Below are positions 16,880 to 26,351 of a stretch of DNA of 64,000 nt, one piece after another. Positions within the stretch are counted from its first letter, which is position 1, and each line of letters begins with the position of its first letter. Both the position numbers and the translations under genes were made by a program. This DNA is from Superficieibacter sp. HKU1 (lineage in GTDB: Bacteria; Pseudomonadota; Gammaproteobacteria; Enterobacterales; Enterobacteriaceae): the NCBI RefSeq assembly GCF_029319185.1, contig NZ_CP119754.1, positions 2,542,001 through 2,606,000 of the forward strand, given 5' to 3'. The notes beneath the pieces were generated by a model. It searched no databases. It was given only the letters and a program-made list of their open reading frames with translations, and had not been told where the DNA came from.

Positions 16880-17272
16880 TTACCCCAATAACGGTATTTT
16901 TGTGGTGGCGAGTTTAATGATGATGTAAAGCACCACCAGCCCCAGCATAAACGCGATAAAACCCGTTTGCTGGCTGCGCGGACAACGACGGCCGAGCGCA
17001 ACAAAACCCAAAACGATGTAAATAATAACGCCAAATAGCTTTTCAGTCAGCCACGCGCCGTGTGCGGTGAAGGGCAGATAGTGCGTTATAGCGATAAGCC
17101 CGACGCCGCTTAACAACAATACGGTATCGACAATATGCGGCACCACCCGAACCCAGCGCTTTGCGGCAAGGGCATTTGCGGTATAGCGCCACCAGTAGCG
17201 CAGCACAAACAGGCTAATCGACAGAGTAACCGCGACGATATGCGTATAAAACATCAGCCTGAAAAGCGTCAT
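16880..17272 (-). CDS. sirB2: SirB family inner-membrane protein
   Basis: 130 residues, almost wholly hydrophobic, with four predicted membrane helices (LSISLFVLRYWWRY, VDTVLLLSGVGLIAI, LFGVIIYIVLGFVAL, FIAFMLGLVVLYIII). It matches E. coli SirB2 (YchQ) in length and position between prmC and sirB1. Function unknown; the operon context is conserved across enterobacteria. Confidence 0.92.
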   Translation of the reverse strand: MTLFRLMFYTHIVAVTLSISLFVLRYWWRYTANALAAKRWVRVVPHIVDTVLLLSGVGLIAITHYLPFTAHGAWLTEKLFGVIIYIVLGFVALGRRCPRSQQTGFIAFMLGLVVLYIIIKLATTKIPLLG

Positions 17273-17279
17273 TTGTGCA

Positions 17280-18122
17280 TTACTCCTGTTGCGGTCGCAG
17301 CCCCAGCGTCAGGCGCTCATTGCCGCCGTAATCCTGACAGGTTTCCACCTGCTGATAACCCGCCGCCGTGAACAGCGCGCGAACGGCTTCCCCCTGCCGC
17401 CAGCCGTGTTCCAGCAGCAGAACGCCTTCCGGCAGCAGGTAATCGCGCGCGGTAGTGATGATATACGCCAGATCGGCCAGCCCGTTCTCCGCCGCTACCA
17501 GCGCGCTTTTCGGCTCAAACCGCACATCACCCCGATCCAGATGAGGATCGGTTTCATCGATGTAAGGCGGATTGCTGACGATAGCGGCGAAATGCTGCCC
17601 TGTCAGCGCGCTAAACCAGTCGCTGTGCAGGAGGGTGACATTACGAATAGCAAGATGCTGCGCATTGCGTGTCGCCAGCGCTACCGCCTCCGCCACGAAA
17701 TCCACTGCCGTCACCTGGCAGTCCGGACGCTCCGTCGCCAGCGCTAACGCAATCGCGCCCGTACCCGTGCCGAGATCAAGGATCTGGCATGGTTCAGCGG
17801 GCAGACGCGCCAGCGCCTGCTCCACCAGACATTCGGTATCCGGGCGCGGAATGAGCGTCACCGGCGAGACAAACAGCGGCAGCGACCAGAATTCACGCTG
17901 CCCGGTGAGGTGCGCGATCGGCTCGCCGCGCTCGCGGCGGACCAGCAATGCCTCCAGCTGTTCCCGCTCGGCAGAGGTCAGCATCGTTTCGGCAAAGGCG
18001 AGAATATAGGTTCGCGCCCTGCCCGTGACGTAGCCCAGCAAAATCTCCGCGTCGCGACGCGGACTTTCGCTGGCACCTAAACGGCCAATGGCCCGATCCA
18101 GCCACTGTTGAAAATCCATCAT
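17280..18122 (-). CDS. prmC: Release factor glutamine methyltransferase
   Basis: 280 residues. PrmC methylates the Gln of the GGQ motif in release factors RF1 and RF2 using S-adenosylmethionine. The SAM-binding motif ILDLGTGTGAIALAL (near residue 115) and the catalytic NPPY in IVSNPPYIDE (near 183) are present. Two adjacent ATGs (18122 and 18119) overlap the prfA stop, so the start is uncertain by one codon. It sits directly after its substrate gene prfA, as in E. coli. Confidence 0.97.
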   Translation of the reverse strand: MMDFQQWLDRAIGRLGASESPRRDAEILLGYVTGRARTYILAFAETMLTSAEREQLEALLVRRERGEPIAHLTGQREFWSLPLFVSPVTLIPRPDTECLVEQALARLPAEPCQILDLGTGTGAIALALATERPDCQVTAVDFVAEAVALATRNAQHLAIRNVTLLHSDWFSALTGQHFAAIVSNPPYIDETDPHLDRGDVRFEPKSALVAAENGLADLAYIITTARDYLLPEGVLLLEHGWRQGEAVRALFTAAGYQQVETCQDYGGNERLTLGLRPQQE

Positions 18123-19201
18123 TCCTGATCGGCCAGCGCCGCCAGTTGATCGGCCTGGAATTCCTGCACGATAGGCTCGATCAGCATATCCAGCTTTCCT
18201 TCCATGGCTTCATCCAGACGGTAAAGCGTCAGGTTGATGCGGTGATCCGTCACGCGACCCTGCGGGAAATTATAGGTCCGGTTACGGTCGCTGCGATCGC
18301 CGCTGCCCAGCAGATTGCGACGGGTAGACGCCTCCGCCTGCTGACGACGGGCGGTTTCTGCCGCGTGAATGCGCGCCCCGAGCACCGACATCGCTTTGGC
18401 TTTGTTTTTGTGCTGAGAACGCTCGTCCTGGCACTCCACCACAATCCCGGTCGGCAGGTGGGTAATACGAATCGCGGAATCGGTGGTGTTAACGTGCTGA
18501 CCACCCGCCCCGGAGGAACGGAAGGTATCAATACGCAGATCCGCCGGATTAATATCCGGCATTTCGGCTTCCGGCAGCTCCGGCATCACCGCGACGGTAC
18601 AGGCAGAGGTATGGATACGCCCCTGAGATTCCGTGGTGGGTACGCGCTGAACGCGATGTCCGCCGGACTCAAATTTCAGCCGACCGTAAACGCCGTCGCC
18701 GCTGACTTTAGCAATGACCTCTTTATAACCGCCGTGCTCGCCTTCGCTGGCGCTCATGATTTCCACGCGCCAGCGGCGGGATTCCGCATAGCGGCTGTAC
18801 ATACGGAACAGATCGCCGGCAAACAGCGCGGCTTCGTCACCGCCGGTTCCCGCGCGAACCTCAACAAAGGCGTTGCGTTCGTCATCGGGATCTTTGGGCA
18901 GTAATAACAAGTGTAACTGCTGCTCGAGTTGTTCACTTTTTTCTTTCGCATCGCGCATCTCTTCCTGCGCCATTTCGCGCATTTCGGGATCGTCGAGCAT
19001 CAGTTGCGCGGTTTCAATATCTTCCTGAACCTGTTGCCAGTCAGTGAAGCAGCGTGAAACATCGCTAAGCTGCGCGTATTCGCGCGACAGCGCCCGGAAC
19101 CGCTCCTGGTCGGCGATGGTTCCTGCATCGCCCAGCAGCGCCTGAACTTCTTCATGGCGCTCGTGCAGAGCTTCCAGTTTAGCAACGATAGAAGGCTTCA
19201 T
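18119..19201 (-). CDS. prfA: Peptide chain release factor 1
   Basis: 360 residues, the family length. RF1 recognises UAA and UAG and releases the finished peptide from the ribosome. The catalytic GGQ is in RSSGAGGQHVNTTDSA near residue 235, and a PEAE-type region lies near the codon-recognition PxT site (MPELPEAEMPDINP is just before GGQ; the tripeptide PTTESQ lies near 188). It is followed by prmC with overlap and preceded by hemA. Confidence 0.98.
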   Translation of the reverse strand: MKPSIVAKLEALHERHEEVQALLGDAGTIADQERFRALSREYAQLSDVSRCFTDWQQVQEDIETAQLMLDDPEMREMAQEEMRDAKEKSEQLEQQLHLLLLPKDPDDERNAFVEVRAGTGGDEAALFAGDLFRMYSRYAESRRWRVEIMSASEGEHGGYKEVIAKVSGDGVYGRLKFESGGHRVQRVPTTESQGRIHTSACTVAVMPELPEAEMPDINPADLRIDTFRSSGAGGQHVNTTDSAIRITHLPTGIVVECQDERSQHKNKAKAMSVLGARIHAAETARRQQAEASTRRNLLGSGDRSDRNRTYNFPQGRVTDHRINLTLYRLDEAMEGKLDMLIEPIVQEFQADQLAALADQE

Positions 19202-19236
19202 AGGCGTTAATGCACCCTGTTATAAGAATGGTTGTG

Positions 19237-20493
19237 CTACTCCAGCCCGAGGCTGTCGCGCAAAATATGCAGGCGTTCTTCGTCCCCGTCACGGGCAGCC
19301 TGCTGAAGAGATTTGGTTGGTGCGTGGATCAGGCGATTGGTCAATTTGCGCGCCAGATCCTGCATAATGGCCTGCGGATCGCCTCCCTGTTGCAGAGACG
19401 CCAGCGCTTTGGCCGTCAGTTCATCACGCGCTGATTCGGCCTGGCTGCGGTATTCGCGGATGCTGATGCTGGCGCTTTGCGCGCGCAGCCACGCCATAAA
19501 TTCACTGGCTTCCTGCTCCACGATTGTCTCAGCCTGTACTGCCGCCGCCTTACGCTGCGCCAGGTTGTGCTGAATAATATTTTGCAGATCGTCAACGCTG
19601 TACAAATAAGCGTTCGACAATTTGCCGACTTCCGGCTCGACGTCGCGCGGCACGGCGATATCCACCAGCAGCATCGGCTGATTGCGCCGCGCTTTCAGTG
19701 CGCGCTCAACCATGCCTTTGCCGATAATCGGCAGCGGGCTGGCGGTGGAGCTGATAATAATATCGGCATCCTGCAAGCGGGCATCGACATCGCTTAAGGC
19801 AATCACTTCCGCGCCAACCTCTTCCGCCAGCGCCTGCGCCCGTTCACGGGTACGGTTGGCGATAATCATCTTGCTCACGCGATGCTCGCGCAGATGACGG
19901 GCGACCAGTTCAATGGTTTCACCTGCGCCGACCAGCATCACCGTAACCGTGGAGAGTGATTCGAAAATCTGCCGCGCCAGAGTACAGGCGGCAAACGCCA
20001 CCGACACCGCGCTGGCCCCGATGTCGGTTTCGGTGCGCACGCGTTTGGCCACCGAGAACGACTTCTGGAACATCCGCTCCAGTTCGCTGACGTTAAGGTG
20101 CCCGCGCTCGGAATCGGCAAAGGCTTTTTTCACCTGGCCGAGGATTTGCGGCTCGCCCAGCACCAGCGAGTCCAGACCGCTGGCAACGCGCATTAAATGG
20201 CTTACGGCGTCGTTATCCTGATGCCAGTAGAGGCTGTTGCGCAGATCGTCTTCGTTAAGATTGTGATAATCACTCAGCCAGCGGATCAGCGCCTCACGCA
20301 AATCACCCTGCTCCTCAACGCTGAGATACAGCTCAGTCCGGTTGCACGTGGACAGCACCACCCCACCCTGCACCATTGGCTGCGCCAGCAGGCTTTCGAG
20401 CGCCTGATCGAGCGTATCCGGCGCAAACGCCACGCGTTCGCGTAGGGCGACAGGAGCGGTTTTGTGATTGATGCCAAGCGCTAAAAGGGTCAT
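19237..20493 (-). CDS. hemA: Glutamyl-tRNA reductase
   Basis: 418 residues, matching E. coli HemA. It reduces glutamyl-tRNA(Glu) to glutamate-1-semialdehyde, the first committed step of heme synthesis, in the cytoplasm with NADPH. The catalytic Cys50 is in VVLSTCNRTELYLSVE, and an NADPH-binding motif VTVMLVGAGETIELVARHL lies near residue 185. It begins the minus-strand hemA-prfA-prmC-sirB2-sirB1-kdsA series and is divergent from lolB across a 195-base promoter region. Confidence 0.98.
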   Translation of the reverse strand: MTLLALGINHKTAPVALRERVAFAPDTLDQALESLLAQPMVQGGVVLSTCNRTELYLSVEEQGDLREALIRWLSDYHNLNEDDLRNSLYWHQDNDAVSHLMRVASGLDSLVLGEPQILGQVKKAFADSERGHLNVSELERMFQKSFSVAKRVRTETDIGASAVSVAFAACTLARQIFESLSTVTVMLVGAGETIELVARHLREHRVSKMIIANRTRERAQALAEEVGAEVIALSDVDARLQDADIIISSTASPLPIIGKGMVERALKARRNQPMLLVDIAVPRDVEPEVGKLSNAYLYSVDDLQNIIQHNLAQRKAAAVQAETIVEQEASEFMAWLRAQSASISIREYRSQAESARDELTAKALASLQQGGDPQAIMQDLARKLTNRLIHAPTKSLQQAARDGDEERLHILRDSLGLE

Positions 20494-20688
20494 GGATGCG
20501 GGAGTAGTACCAGCGTTGATAAGGTTAGTCTGAGCGCATCATACAGGATGCGCGAGGTCAATAAAAGAGACGCTACCCTTTCGGAGTAATTGGTGATAAT
20601 GCGATTTAAGATAACGTGAACGTAGACGGTATCTTACTGTAACGCTAGCATTAAGCGTTAACTCCGCAACGCACATCAAGGATTTAGG

Positions 20689-21306
20689 ATGATTAAAAGC
20701 CGTTTACTTCGCCTGCTACCGCTGACCGCGCTGGTTCTGAGCGCCTGTATGACTCACCCGCCGAAAGGTCCGGGCGCCAGCCCTGATGCGCCGCAGTGGC
20801 GTCAGCATCAGCAGGAAATTCGTCAACTGAATCAGTATCAGACCCGCGGTGCGTTTGCCTATATTTCTGAACAGCAAAAAGTGTACGCCCGCTTTTTCTG
20901 GCAGCAAACCGGCCAGGACAATTATCGCCTGCTGTTAACCAACCCGTTAGGCAGCACCGAGCTTGAACTGAATGCCAAACCGGGTTCGGTTGAGCTGGTG
21001 GACAATAAAGGCCAGCATTATAACGCTGACGATGCGGAAGAGATGATTGGCAAACTGACCGGCATGCCTATTCCGCTTAACAGCCTGCGTCAGTGGATCC
21101 TTGGCCTGCCGGGCGATGCAACGGATTACAAACTCGACAGTCAGTATCGCTTAAGCGAACTGAACTACGCCCAGAACGGTAAGACCTGGAAAGTGGTTTA
21201 CAGCGGCTACGACAGCAAAACGCAGCCTGCACTGCCGACCAACATGGAACTGACCCAGGGTACGCAGCGTATCAAGCTGAAAATGGATAACTGGATCGTT
21301 AAATGA
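20689..21306 (+). CDS. lolB: Outer-membrane lipoprotein receptor LolB
   Basis: 205 residues with a lipoprotein signal peptide ending in the lipobox LVLSAC (Cys near residue 20). LolB accepts lipoproteins from periplasmic LolA and inserts them into the outer membrane. Length and sequence match E. coli LolB (207). AAGGATTTAGG precedes the ATG. The stop overlaps the ispE start (ATGA), so the two genes are translationally coupled. Confidence 0.97.
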   Translation: MIKSRLLRLLPLTALVLSACMTHPPKGPGASPDAPQWRQHQQEIRQLNQYQTRGAFAYISEQQKVYARFFWQQTGQDNYRLLLTNPLGSTELELNAKPGSVELVDNKGQHYNADDAEEMIGKLTGMPIPLNSLRQWILGLPGDATDYKLDSQYRLSELNYAQNGKTWKVVYSGYDSKTQPALPTNMELTQGTQRIKLKMDNWIVK

Positions 21307-22172
21307 CGCTACGCTTGCCCTCGCCCGCCAAACTGAATCTGTTTTTGTACATTACCGGACAGCGGGCGGACGGTTACCATACCCTGCAAACGCTGTTTCA
21401 GTTCCTCGACTACGGCGATACGCTCACCTTTCACCCGCGTCAGGACGGGCAGGTCCGTCTGCTGACGCCGATGAGCGGCGTCCCGGATGAACAGAACCTG
21501 ATCCTGCGCGCCGCGCGCCTGCTGATGCAGGTGGCGAGAGACAGCCAGCGCCTGCCGGACGGTAGCGGTGCCGATATCAGTATTGAAAAACGCCTGCCGA
21601 TGGGCGGTGGGCTTGGCGGCGGCTCGTCGAATGCAGCCACCGTGCTGGTGGCGCTCAACGCGTTGTGGCAGTGCGGTCTGTCGGTCGACGAGCTGGCAAC
21701 GCTGGGATTAAGCCTGGGTGCGGATGTCCCGGTCTTCGTGCGCGGACATGCGGCGTTTGCCGAAGGCGTAGGTGAAATCCTGACGCCGGTGACGGTGGCG
21801 GAAAAATGGTATCTGGTCGCGCACCCTGGCGTAAGCATCCCGACGCCGGTGATTTTTAAAGACCCGGACCTGCCGCGTAATACGCCAGAAAGGTCAATCG
21901 ACACGTTATTAAAATGTGAATTCAGCAACGATTGCGAGGTTATCGCAAGAAAACGTTTTCATGAGGTTGATGCGGCGCTTTCCTGGCTGTTAGAATACGC
22001 GCCGTCGCGCCTGACTGGCACAGGAGCCTGTGTCTTTGCTGAATTCGAGACCGAAACTGCTGCTCGTCAGGTGCTAGAGCAAGCCCCGGAATGGCTGCAA
22101 GGCTTTGTAGCACGTGGTATGAACCACTCACTGCTACAGCAAGCCCTTTCGGAGCTCACTGAGTTTCGGTGA
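21303..22172 (+). CDS. ispE: 4-diphosphocytidyl-2-C-methyl-D-erythritol kinase
   Basis: 289 residues, slightly longer than E. coli IspE (283). It phosphorylates CDP-methylerythritol in the non-mevalonate isoprenoid pathway. The GHMP-kinase ATP loop LPMGGGLGGGSSNAATVLVAL splits near residue 100, and the N-terminal SPAKLNLFLYITGQR motif holds the substrate-binding Lys. It overlaps lolB by four bases and contains a PurR-like site for the downstream prs gene. Confidence 0.97.
   Translation: MTLRLPSPAKLNLFLYITGQRADGYHTLQTLFQFLDYGDTLTFHPRQDGQVRLLTPMSGVPDEQNLILRAARLLMQVARDSQRLPDGSGADISIEKRLPMGGGLGGGSSNAATVLVALNALWQCGLSVDELATLGLSLGADVPVFVRGHAAFAEGVGEILTPVTVAEKWYLVAHPGVSIPTPVIFKDPDLPRNTPERSIDTLLKCEFSNDCEVIARKRFHEVDAALSWLLEYAPSRLTGTGACVFAEFETETAARQVLEQAPEWLQGFVARGMNHSLLQQALSELTEFR
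21947..21962 (+). promoter_or_regulatory. PurR-like operator inside ispE, upstream of prs
   Basis: AAGAAAACGTTTTCAT matches 12 of 16 positions of the PurR palindrome ACGCAAACGTTTGCGT. E. coli prs is a known member of the PurR regulon with an operator in the same kind of position. Not tested here. Confidence 0.5.
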
Positions 22173-22298
22173 CAACGTCACCCTGTTTCAGACGTTGCAT
22201 CGCGCTCTTTAATACACCGCCTGGATGAAATCGTACCTGGCCCGCACAGTTTTTGGCACATTTCATCCACCACTGGACGCATGCCTGAGGTTCTTCTC

Positions 22299-23246
22299 GT
22301 GCCTGATATGAAGCTTTTTGCTGGTAACGCTACCCCGGAACTAGCACAACGTATTGCCAACCGCCTGTACACTTCTCTCGGCGATGCCGCTGTAGGTCGC
22401 TTTAGCGACGGTGAAGTCAGCGTACAAATCAATGAAAATGTACGCGGTGGTGATATTTTCATCATCCAGTCCACTTGTGCTCCCACCAATGACAATCTGA
22501 TGGAACTGGTTGTTATGGTCGATGCCCTGCGTCGCGCTTCAGCAGGCCGCATCACAGCCGTTATCCCCTACTTTGGTTATGCCCGTCAGGACCGTCGCGT
22601 ACGTTCTGCTCGTGTACCCATTACCGCGAAAGTCGTCGCTGACTTCCTGTCCAGCGTTGGCGTTGACCGCGTACTGACCGTTGACCTGCATGCTGAACAG
22701 ATCCAGGGCTTCTTCGACGTACCGGTTGATAACGTATTTGGTAGCCCCATCCTGCTCGAAGATATGCTGCAACTGAATCTTGATAACCCGATTGTGGTTT
22801 CTCCGGATATCGGCGGCGTAGTTCGCGCGCGTGCGATTGCCAAACTGCTTAACGATACCGACATGGCGATCATCGACAAACGCCGTCCACGCGCTAACGT
22901 GTCCCAGGTGATGCATATCATCGGTGACGTGGCAGGCCGCGACTGCGTGCTGGTTGACGATATGATCGACACCGGCGGTACGCTGTGTAAAGCAGCTGAA
23001 GCCCTGAAAGAGCGTGGCGCAAAACGCGTGTTTGCCTACGCGACTCACCCGATTTTCTCCGGTAACGCCGTGAATAACCTGCGCAACTCCGTGATTGACG
23101 AAGTTGTCGTCTGTGACACTATTCCGCTGTCTGAGGAAATCAAAGCCTTACCGAACGTGCGTACCCTGACGCTGTCAGGCATGCTGGCAGAAGCGATTCG
23201 TCGTATCAGCAACGAAGAATCCATCTCTGCTATGTTCGAGCATTAA
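22299..23246 (+). CDS. prs: Ribose-phosphate pyrophosphokinase (PRPP synthetase)
   Basis: 315 residues from a GTG start (VPDMKLFAGNATPELAQRIA), the start used in E. coli; GAGG lies 11 bases upstream. An in-frame ATG 18 bases earlier is not needed. The enzyme makes phosphoribosyl pyrophosphate from ribose 5-phosphate and ATP for nucleotide, His, Trp and NAD synthesis. The PRPP-binding motif DCVLVDDMIDTGGTLCKAAE is near residue 213. Similarity to E. coli Prs is nearly complete. A PurR-like site and a strong terminator flank it. Confidence 0.98.
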   Translation: MPDMKLFAGNATPELAQRIANRLYTSLGDAAVGRFSDGEVSVQINENVRGGDIFIIQSTCAPTNDNLMELVVMVDALRRASAGRITAVIPYFGYARQDRRVRSARVPITAKVVADFLSSVGVDRVLTVDLHAEQIQGFFDVPVDNVFGSPILLEDMLQLNLDNPIVVSPDIGGVVRARAIAKLLNDTDMAIIDKRRPRANVSQVMHIIGDVAGRDCVLVDDMIDTGGTLCKAAEALKERGAKRVFAYATHPIFSGNAVNNLRNSVIDEVVVCDTIPLSEEIKALPNVRTLTLSGMLAEAIRRISNEESISAMFEH

Positions 23247-23263
23247 TCGGGCCAGTACAAAAG

Positions 23264-23286
23264 ACCCGCTACGGCGGGTTTTTTTT
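23264..23286 (+). terminator. Rho-independent terminator after prs
   Basis: ACCCGC (23264-23269) pairs with GCGGGT (23274-23279) around the stable loop TACG, followed by a run of eight T. Confidence 0.9.
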
Positions 23287-23342
23287 GCTGTTATGTTTAT
23301 TTGTATGACTAATGCCTCCGTCATCGGTCTTATTCTTCCCCG

Positions 23343-25061
23343 ATGATGCGCTCACGGACGATCACCATCGTGAAAAATATTCTTTCTCCAGATGTGATGC
23401 CTTTCCGCGCCCTGATTGATGCGTGCTGGAAAGAGAAGTACACCGCCTCACGCTTTACGCGCGATGTCATTGCGGGCATCACCGTCGGTATCATTGCCAT
23501 CCCGCTGGCGATGGCGCTGGCTATTGGCAGCGGCGTAGCACCCCAGTACGGCCTTTATACTTCCGCCGTTGCCGGGATTGTCATCGCCCTGAGCGGCGGG
23601 TCGCGCTTTAGCGTTTCGGGGCCAACAGCTGCCTTTGTGGTGATCCTTTATCCGGTAGCGCAGCAGTTTGGTCTGTCGGGCCTGCTGATGGCGACGTTAA
23701 TCTCTGGTCTGTTTTTGGTGCTCTTTGGGCTGGCGCGGTTTGGGCGACTGATTGAGTATATTCCGCTCTCCGTCACCCTCGGCTTTACCTCCGGGATTGG
23801 CATCACCATCGGCACCATGCAGATTAAAGATTTCCTCGGCCTGCAAGTGGCGCATGTGCCGGAACACTACCTGCAAAAGGTAGGCGCGCTGGTGATGGCG
23901 TTACCGACCATCAACCTGGGCGATGCCGCCATTGGCGTTGTGACGCTGGGAACGCTGATTTTCTGGCCGCGGCTGGGCATTCGTTTGCCAGGCCACCTGC
24001 CGGCCTTGCTGGCGGGCTGCGCGGTGATGGCTATCGTTAACATAATGGGATTCAACGTGGCGACGATTGGCTCACAGTTCCACTATGTGCTGGCTGATGG
24101 CTCAACAGGGAACGGTATTCCACAGCTGCTACCCCAGCTGATCCTGCCGTGGGATCTGCCCGGCTCCGCCTTTACCCTGAGCTGGGACTCGCTGCGCGCC
24201 CTGCTTCCCGCCGCCTTTTCCATGGCGATGCTCGGTGCAATTGAATCCCTGCTGTGCGCCGTCGTGCTTGACGGCATGACCGGCACCAAGCATAAAGCCA
24301 ACAGCGAGTTAATCGGTCAGGGTCTCGGCAACCTCGTCGCTCCCTTCTTTGGCGGCATTACCGCCACCGCCGCGATTGCCCGTTCAGCGGCCAACGTGCG
24401 TGCCGGAGCGACGTCTCCCGTTTCGGCGGTAATTCACTCAATACTGGTTATTATGGCGCTGCTGGTGCTGGCCCCGCTCCTTTCCTGGCTGCCGCTGTCG
24501 GCGATGGCCGCGCTGCTGCTGATGGTGGCATGGAACATGAGCGAAGCCCATAAAGTGATTAACCTGCTACGCCGCGCGCCGAAAGACGACATCATCGTCA
24601 TGCTAATTTGCATGTCACTGACGGTGCTGTTTGATATGGTTATCGCTATAAGCGTCGGCATCGTGCTGGCCTCGCTGCTGTTTATGCGCCGGATTGCCCG
24701 CATGACCCGCTTCGCGCCGGTTAATGTGACCGTCCCTGACGATGTGCTGGTGCTGCGGGTCATTGGTCCGCTGTTTTTCGCCGCGGCGGAAGGATTATTC
24801 ACCGAGCTGGAATCGCGTATTGTCGGCAAGCGTATTGTCGTACTGAAGTGGGATGCGGTACCGATCCTCGACGCAGGTGGGCTGGATGCTTTCCAGCGCT
24901 TTGTGAATAAGTTACCGGAAGGATGTGAGCTGCGGGTATCAAACCTGGAGTTTCAGCCGCTGCGCACGATGGCACGCGCCGGCATAAAACCGATGCCGGG
25001 CCGGCTGGCGTTCTATCCCAATCGTGACGCTGCGCTGGAAGATGTCACGACGTCCAGTTAA
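23343..25061 (+). CDS. dauA: C4-dicarboxylate (succinate) transporter DauA, SulP family
   Basis: 572 residues: a SulP membrane domain with about 12-14 helices followed by a cytoplasmic STAS domain (VLVLRVIGPLFFAAAEGLFTELE to the end). DauA imports succinate, fumarate and aspartate at acidic pH in E. coli. The region MPFRALIDACWKEKYTASRF aligns with E. coli near residue 10, so the first 15 or so residues here may be extra; a GTG at 23370 is the likely alternative start. No strong ribosome-binding site marks either. It lies between prs and ychH as in E. coli. Confidence 0.94.
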   Translation: MMRSRTITIVKNILSPDVMPFRALIDACWKEKYTASRFTRDVIAGITVGIIAIPLAMALAIGSGVAPQYGLYTSAVAGIVIALSGGSRFSVSGPTAAFVVILYPVAQQFGLSGLLMATLISGLFLVLFGLARFGRLIEYIPLSVTLGFTSGIGITIGTMQIKDFLGLQVAHVPEHYLQKVGALVMALPTINLGDAAIGVVTLGTLIFWPRLGIRLPGHLPALLAGCAVMAIVNIMGFNVATIGSQFHYVLADGSTGNGIPQLLPQLILPWDLPGSAFTLSWDSLRALLPAAFSMAMLGAIESLLCAVVLDGMTGTKHKANSELIGQGLGNLVAPFFGGITATAAIARSAANVRAGATSPVSAVIHSILVIMALLVLAPLLSWLPLSAMAALLLMVAWNMSEAHKVINLLRRAPKDDIIVMLICMSLTVLFDMVIAISVGIVLASLLFMRRIARMTRFAPVNVTVPDDVLVLRVIGPLFFAAAEGLFTELESRIVGKRIVVLKWDAVPILDAGGLDAFQRFVNKLPEGCELRVSNLEFQPLRTMARAGIKPMPGRLAFYPNRDAALEDVTTSS

Positions 25062-25108
25062 CGCTCCCCAAACGGCACTCAGATGAGGGCCGTTTTTTTT
25101 AATTCTGG

Positions 25109-25381
25109 TTAACTATGGCGACCGTCGCGGCGGCAGCGTTTATCGTAGTGGCGTACCCACCAGTAACGATCGCTGATCTGCTCATGCCCACTGATACGCG
25201 CTCCGGCCAGCCACAGGATAGCGCCGAGGAAAATACTGAATACCGCACCATGCGCGAAAAACTGTGGCAGGTTAAGCTGAGGTAACTGATTCAGAATGGA
25301 ATATCCGACGCCGACGACCATCACGACCAGGCCCAACACCATAAGTGTATTACCGCATAACGAAGCGTTTCTACGTTTCAT
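25109..25381 (-). CDS. ychH: YchH inner-membrane stress protein
   Basis: 90 residues matching E. coli YchH (92). Two membrane helices are visible (TLMVLGLVVMVVGVGYSIL and GAVFSIFLGAILWLAGA), and the C-terminus is basic (HYDKRCRRDGR). In E. coli the gene is induced by stress and under CRP control. GGAGGTTC precedes the ATG, and a class II CRP promoter arrangement is present upstream. Confidence 0.95.
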   Translation of the reverse strand: MKRRNASLCGNTLMVLGLVVMVVGVGYSILNQLPQLNLPQFFAHGAVFSIFLGAILWLAGARISGHEQISDRYWWVRHYDKRCRRDGRHS

Positions 25382-25434
25382 ATGAACCTCCGGATCGTTG
25401 GGTGGAAGGGAAAACCCCTTTTCCTTGTGGATAA

Positions 25435-25477
25435 AGTATAGCCACCCACCCTGGCGAGGATTGCGTAGCGGATCACA
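25435..25477 (-). promoter_or_regulatory. ychH promoter with CRP-like site
   Basis: On the minus strand, TGTGATCCGCTACGCA (25462-25477) differs from TGTGA-N6-TCACA at two right-arm bases. TATACT at 25435-25440 fits a -10. With a start near 25428, the CRP site centre falls at about -41.5, the class II position. Confidence 0.6.
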
Positions 25478-25650
25478 TTAATGAACATAAAGTCAACATA
25501 AATTTACAAATAAGCCATTGAATCGCATAAAATTCTAATAGTTCATTTTGGCAATTAATGCGCTTTTCACATCCCCGTCGCGTAATTTTGTCATTACCCC
25601 GCACAGACAGTACACTACGCGCAAAATATCGACCCTTCAGGAATAACTAC

Positions 25651-26235
25651 GTGAGCATAAAACTGATTGTCGGCCTGGCGAATCCCGGCGCGGAATATGC
25701 GGCAACGCGTCATAACGCGGGTGCCTGGTATGTGGATTTGCTGGCCGAGCGTCACCGCGCCCCGCTGCGTGAAGAGGGGAAATTTTTTGGCTATACCTCG
25801 CGCCTGACGCTGGCCGGGGAAGACGTACGTCTGCTGGTTCCCACCACCTTTATGAATCTGAGCGGTAAAGCCGTCGCCGCAATGGCAACCTTCTATCGCA
25901 TTAATCCCGATGAAATTCTGGTGGCGCATGACGAACTGGATCTGCCGCCAGGGGTGGCGAAATTTAAACTCGGCGGCGGTCACGGCGGCCATAACGGCCT
26001 GAAAGATATCATCAGCAAATTAGGCAATAACCCTGGGTTTCACCGCTTACGCCTCGGCATCGGTCATCCCGGCGATAAAAACAAAGTTGTTGGTTTTGTG
26101 CTCGGCAAGCCGCAGGCGGCGGAGCAAAAGCTGATTGATGATGCAGTTGACGAAGCGGCGCGCTGTACTGAGGTCTGGCTGAAAGAAGGTTTGACCAAAG
26201 CGACGAACCGCTTACACGCTTTCCGGGCGCAATAG
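25651..26235 (+). CDS. pth: Peptidyl-tRNA hydrolase
   Basis: 194 residues from the GTG at 25651 (VSIKLIVGLANPGAEYAATR), the family length; CAGGAATAACTAC precedes it. A longer in-frame reading from 25558 adds 31 residues not found in the family. Pth cleaves the ester bond of prematurely released peptidyl-tRNA. The catalytic His is in TRHNAGAWYVD near residue 20, with Asn in FMNLSG and Asp in VAHDELDLPPG. It lies upstream of ychF as in E. coli. Confidence 0.97.
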   Translation: MSIKLIVGLANPGAEYAATRHNAGAWYVDLLAERHRAPLREEGKFFGYTSRLTLAGEDVRLLVPTTFMNLSGKAVAAMATFYRINPDEILVAHDELDLPPGVAKFKLGGGHGGHNGLKDIISKLGNNPGFHRLRLGIGHPGDKNKVVGFVLGKPQAAEQKLIDDAVDEAARCTEVWLKEGLTKATNRLHAFRAQ

Positions 26236-26351
26236 GCCGCGATGTGCGGTATTTTTGTCTGGCTCCGTGTATAATAGGCTAAGTTATTTACTTTTATACA
26301 ATCTGTTATCGATAACAGGTTGATTATCAAGATATTAAGGTGATCTACATC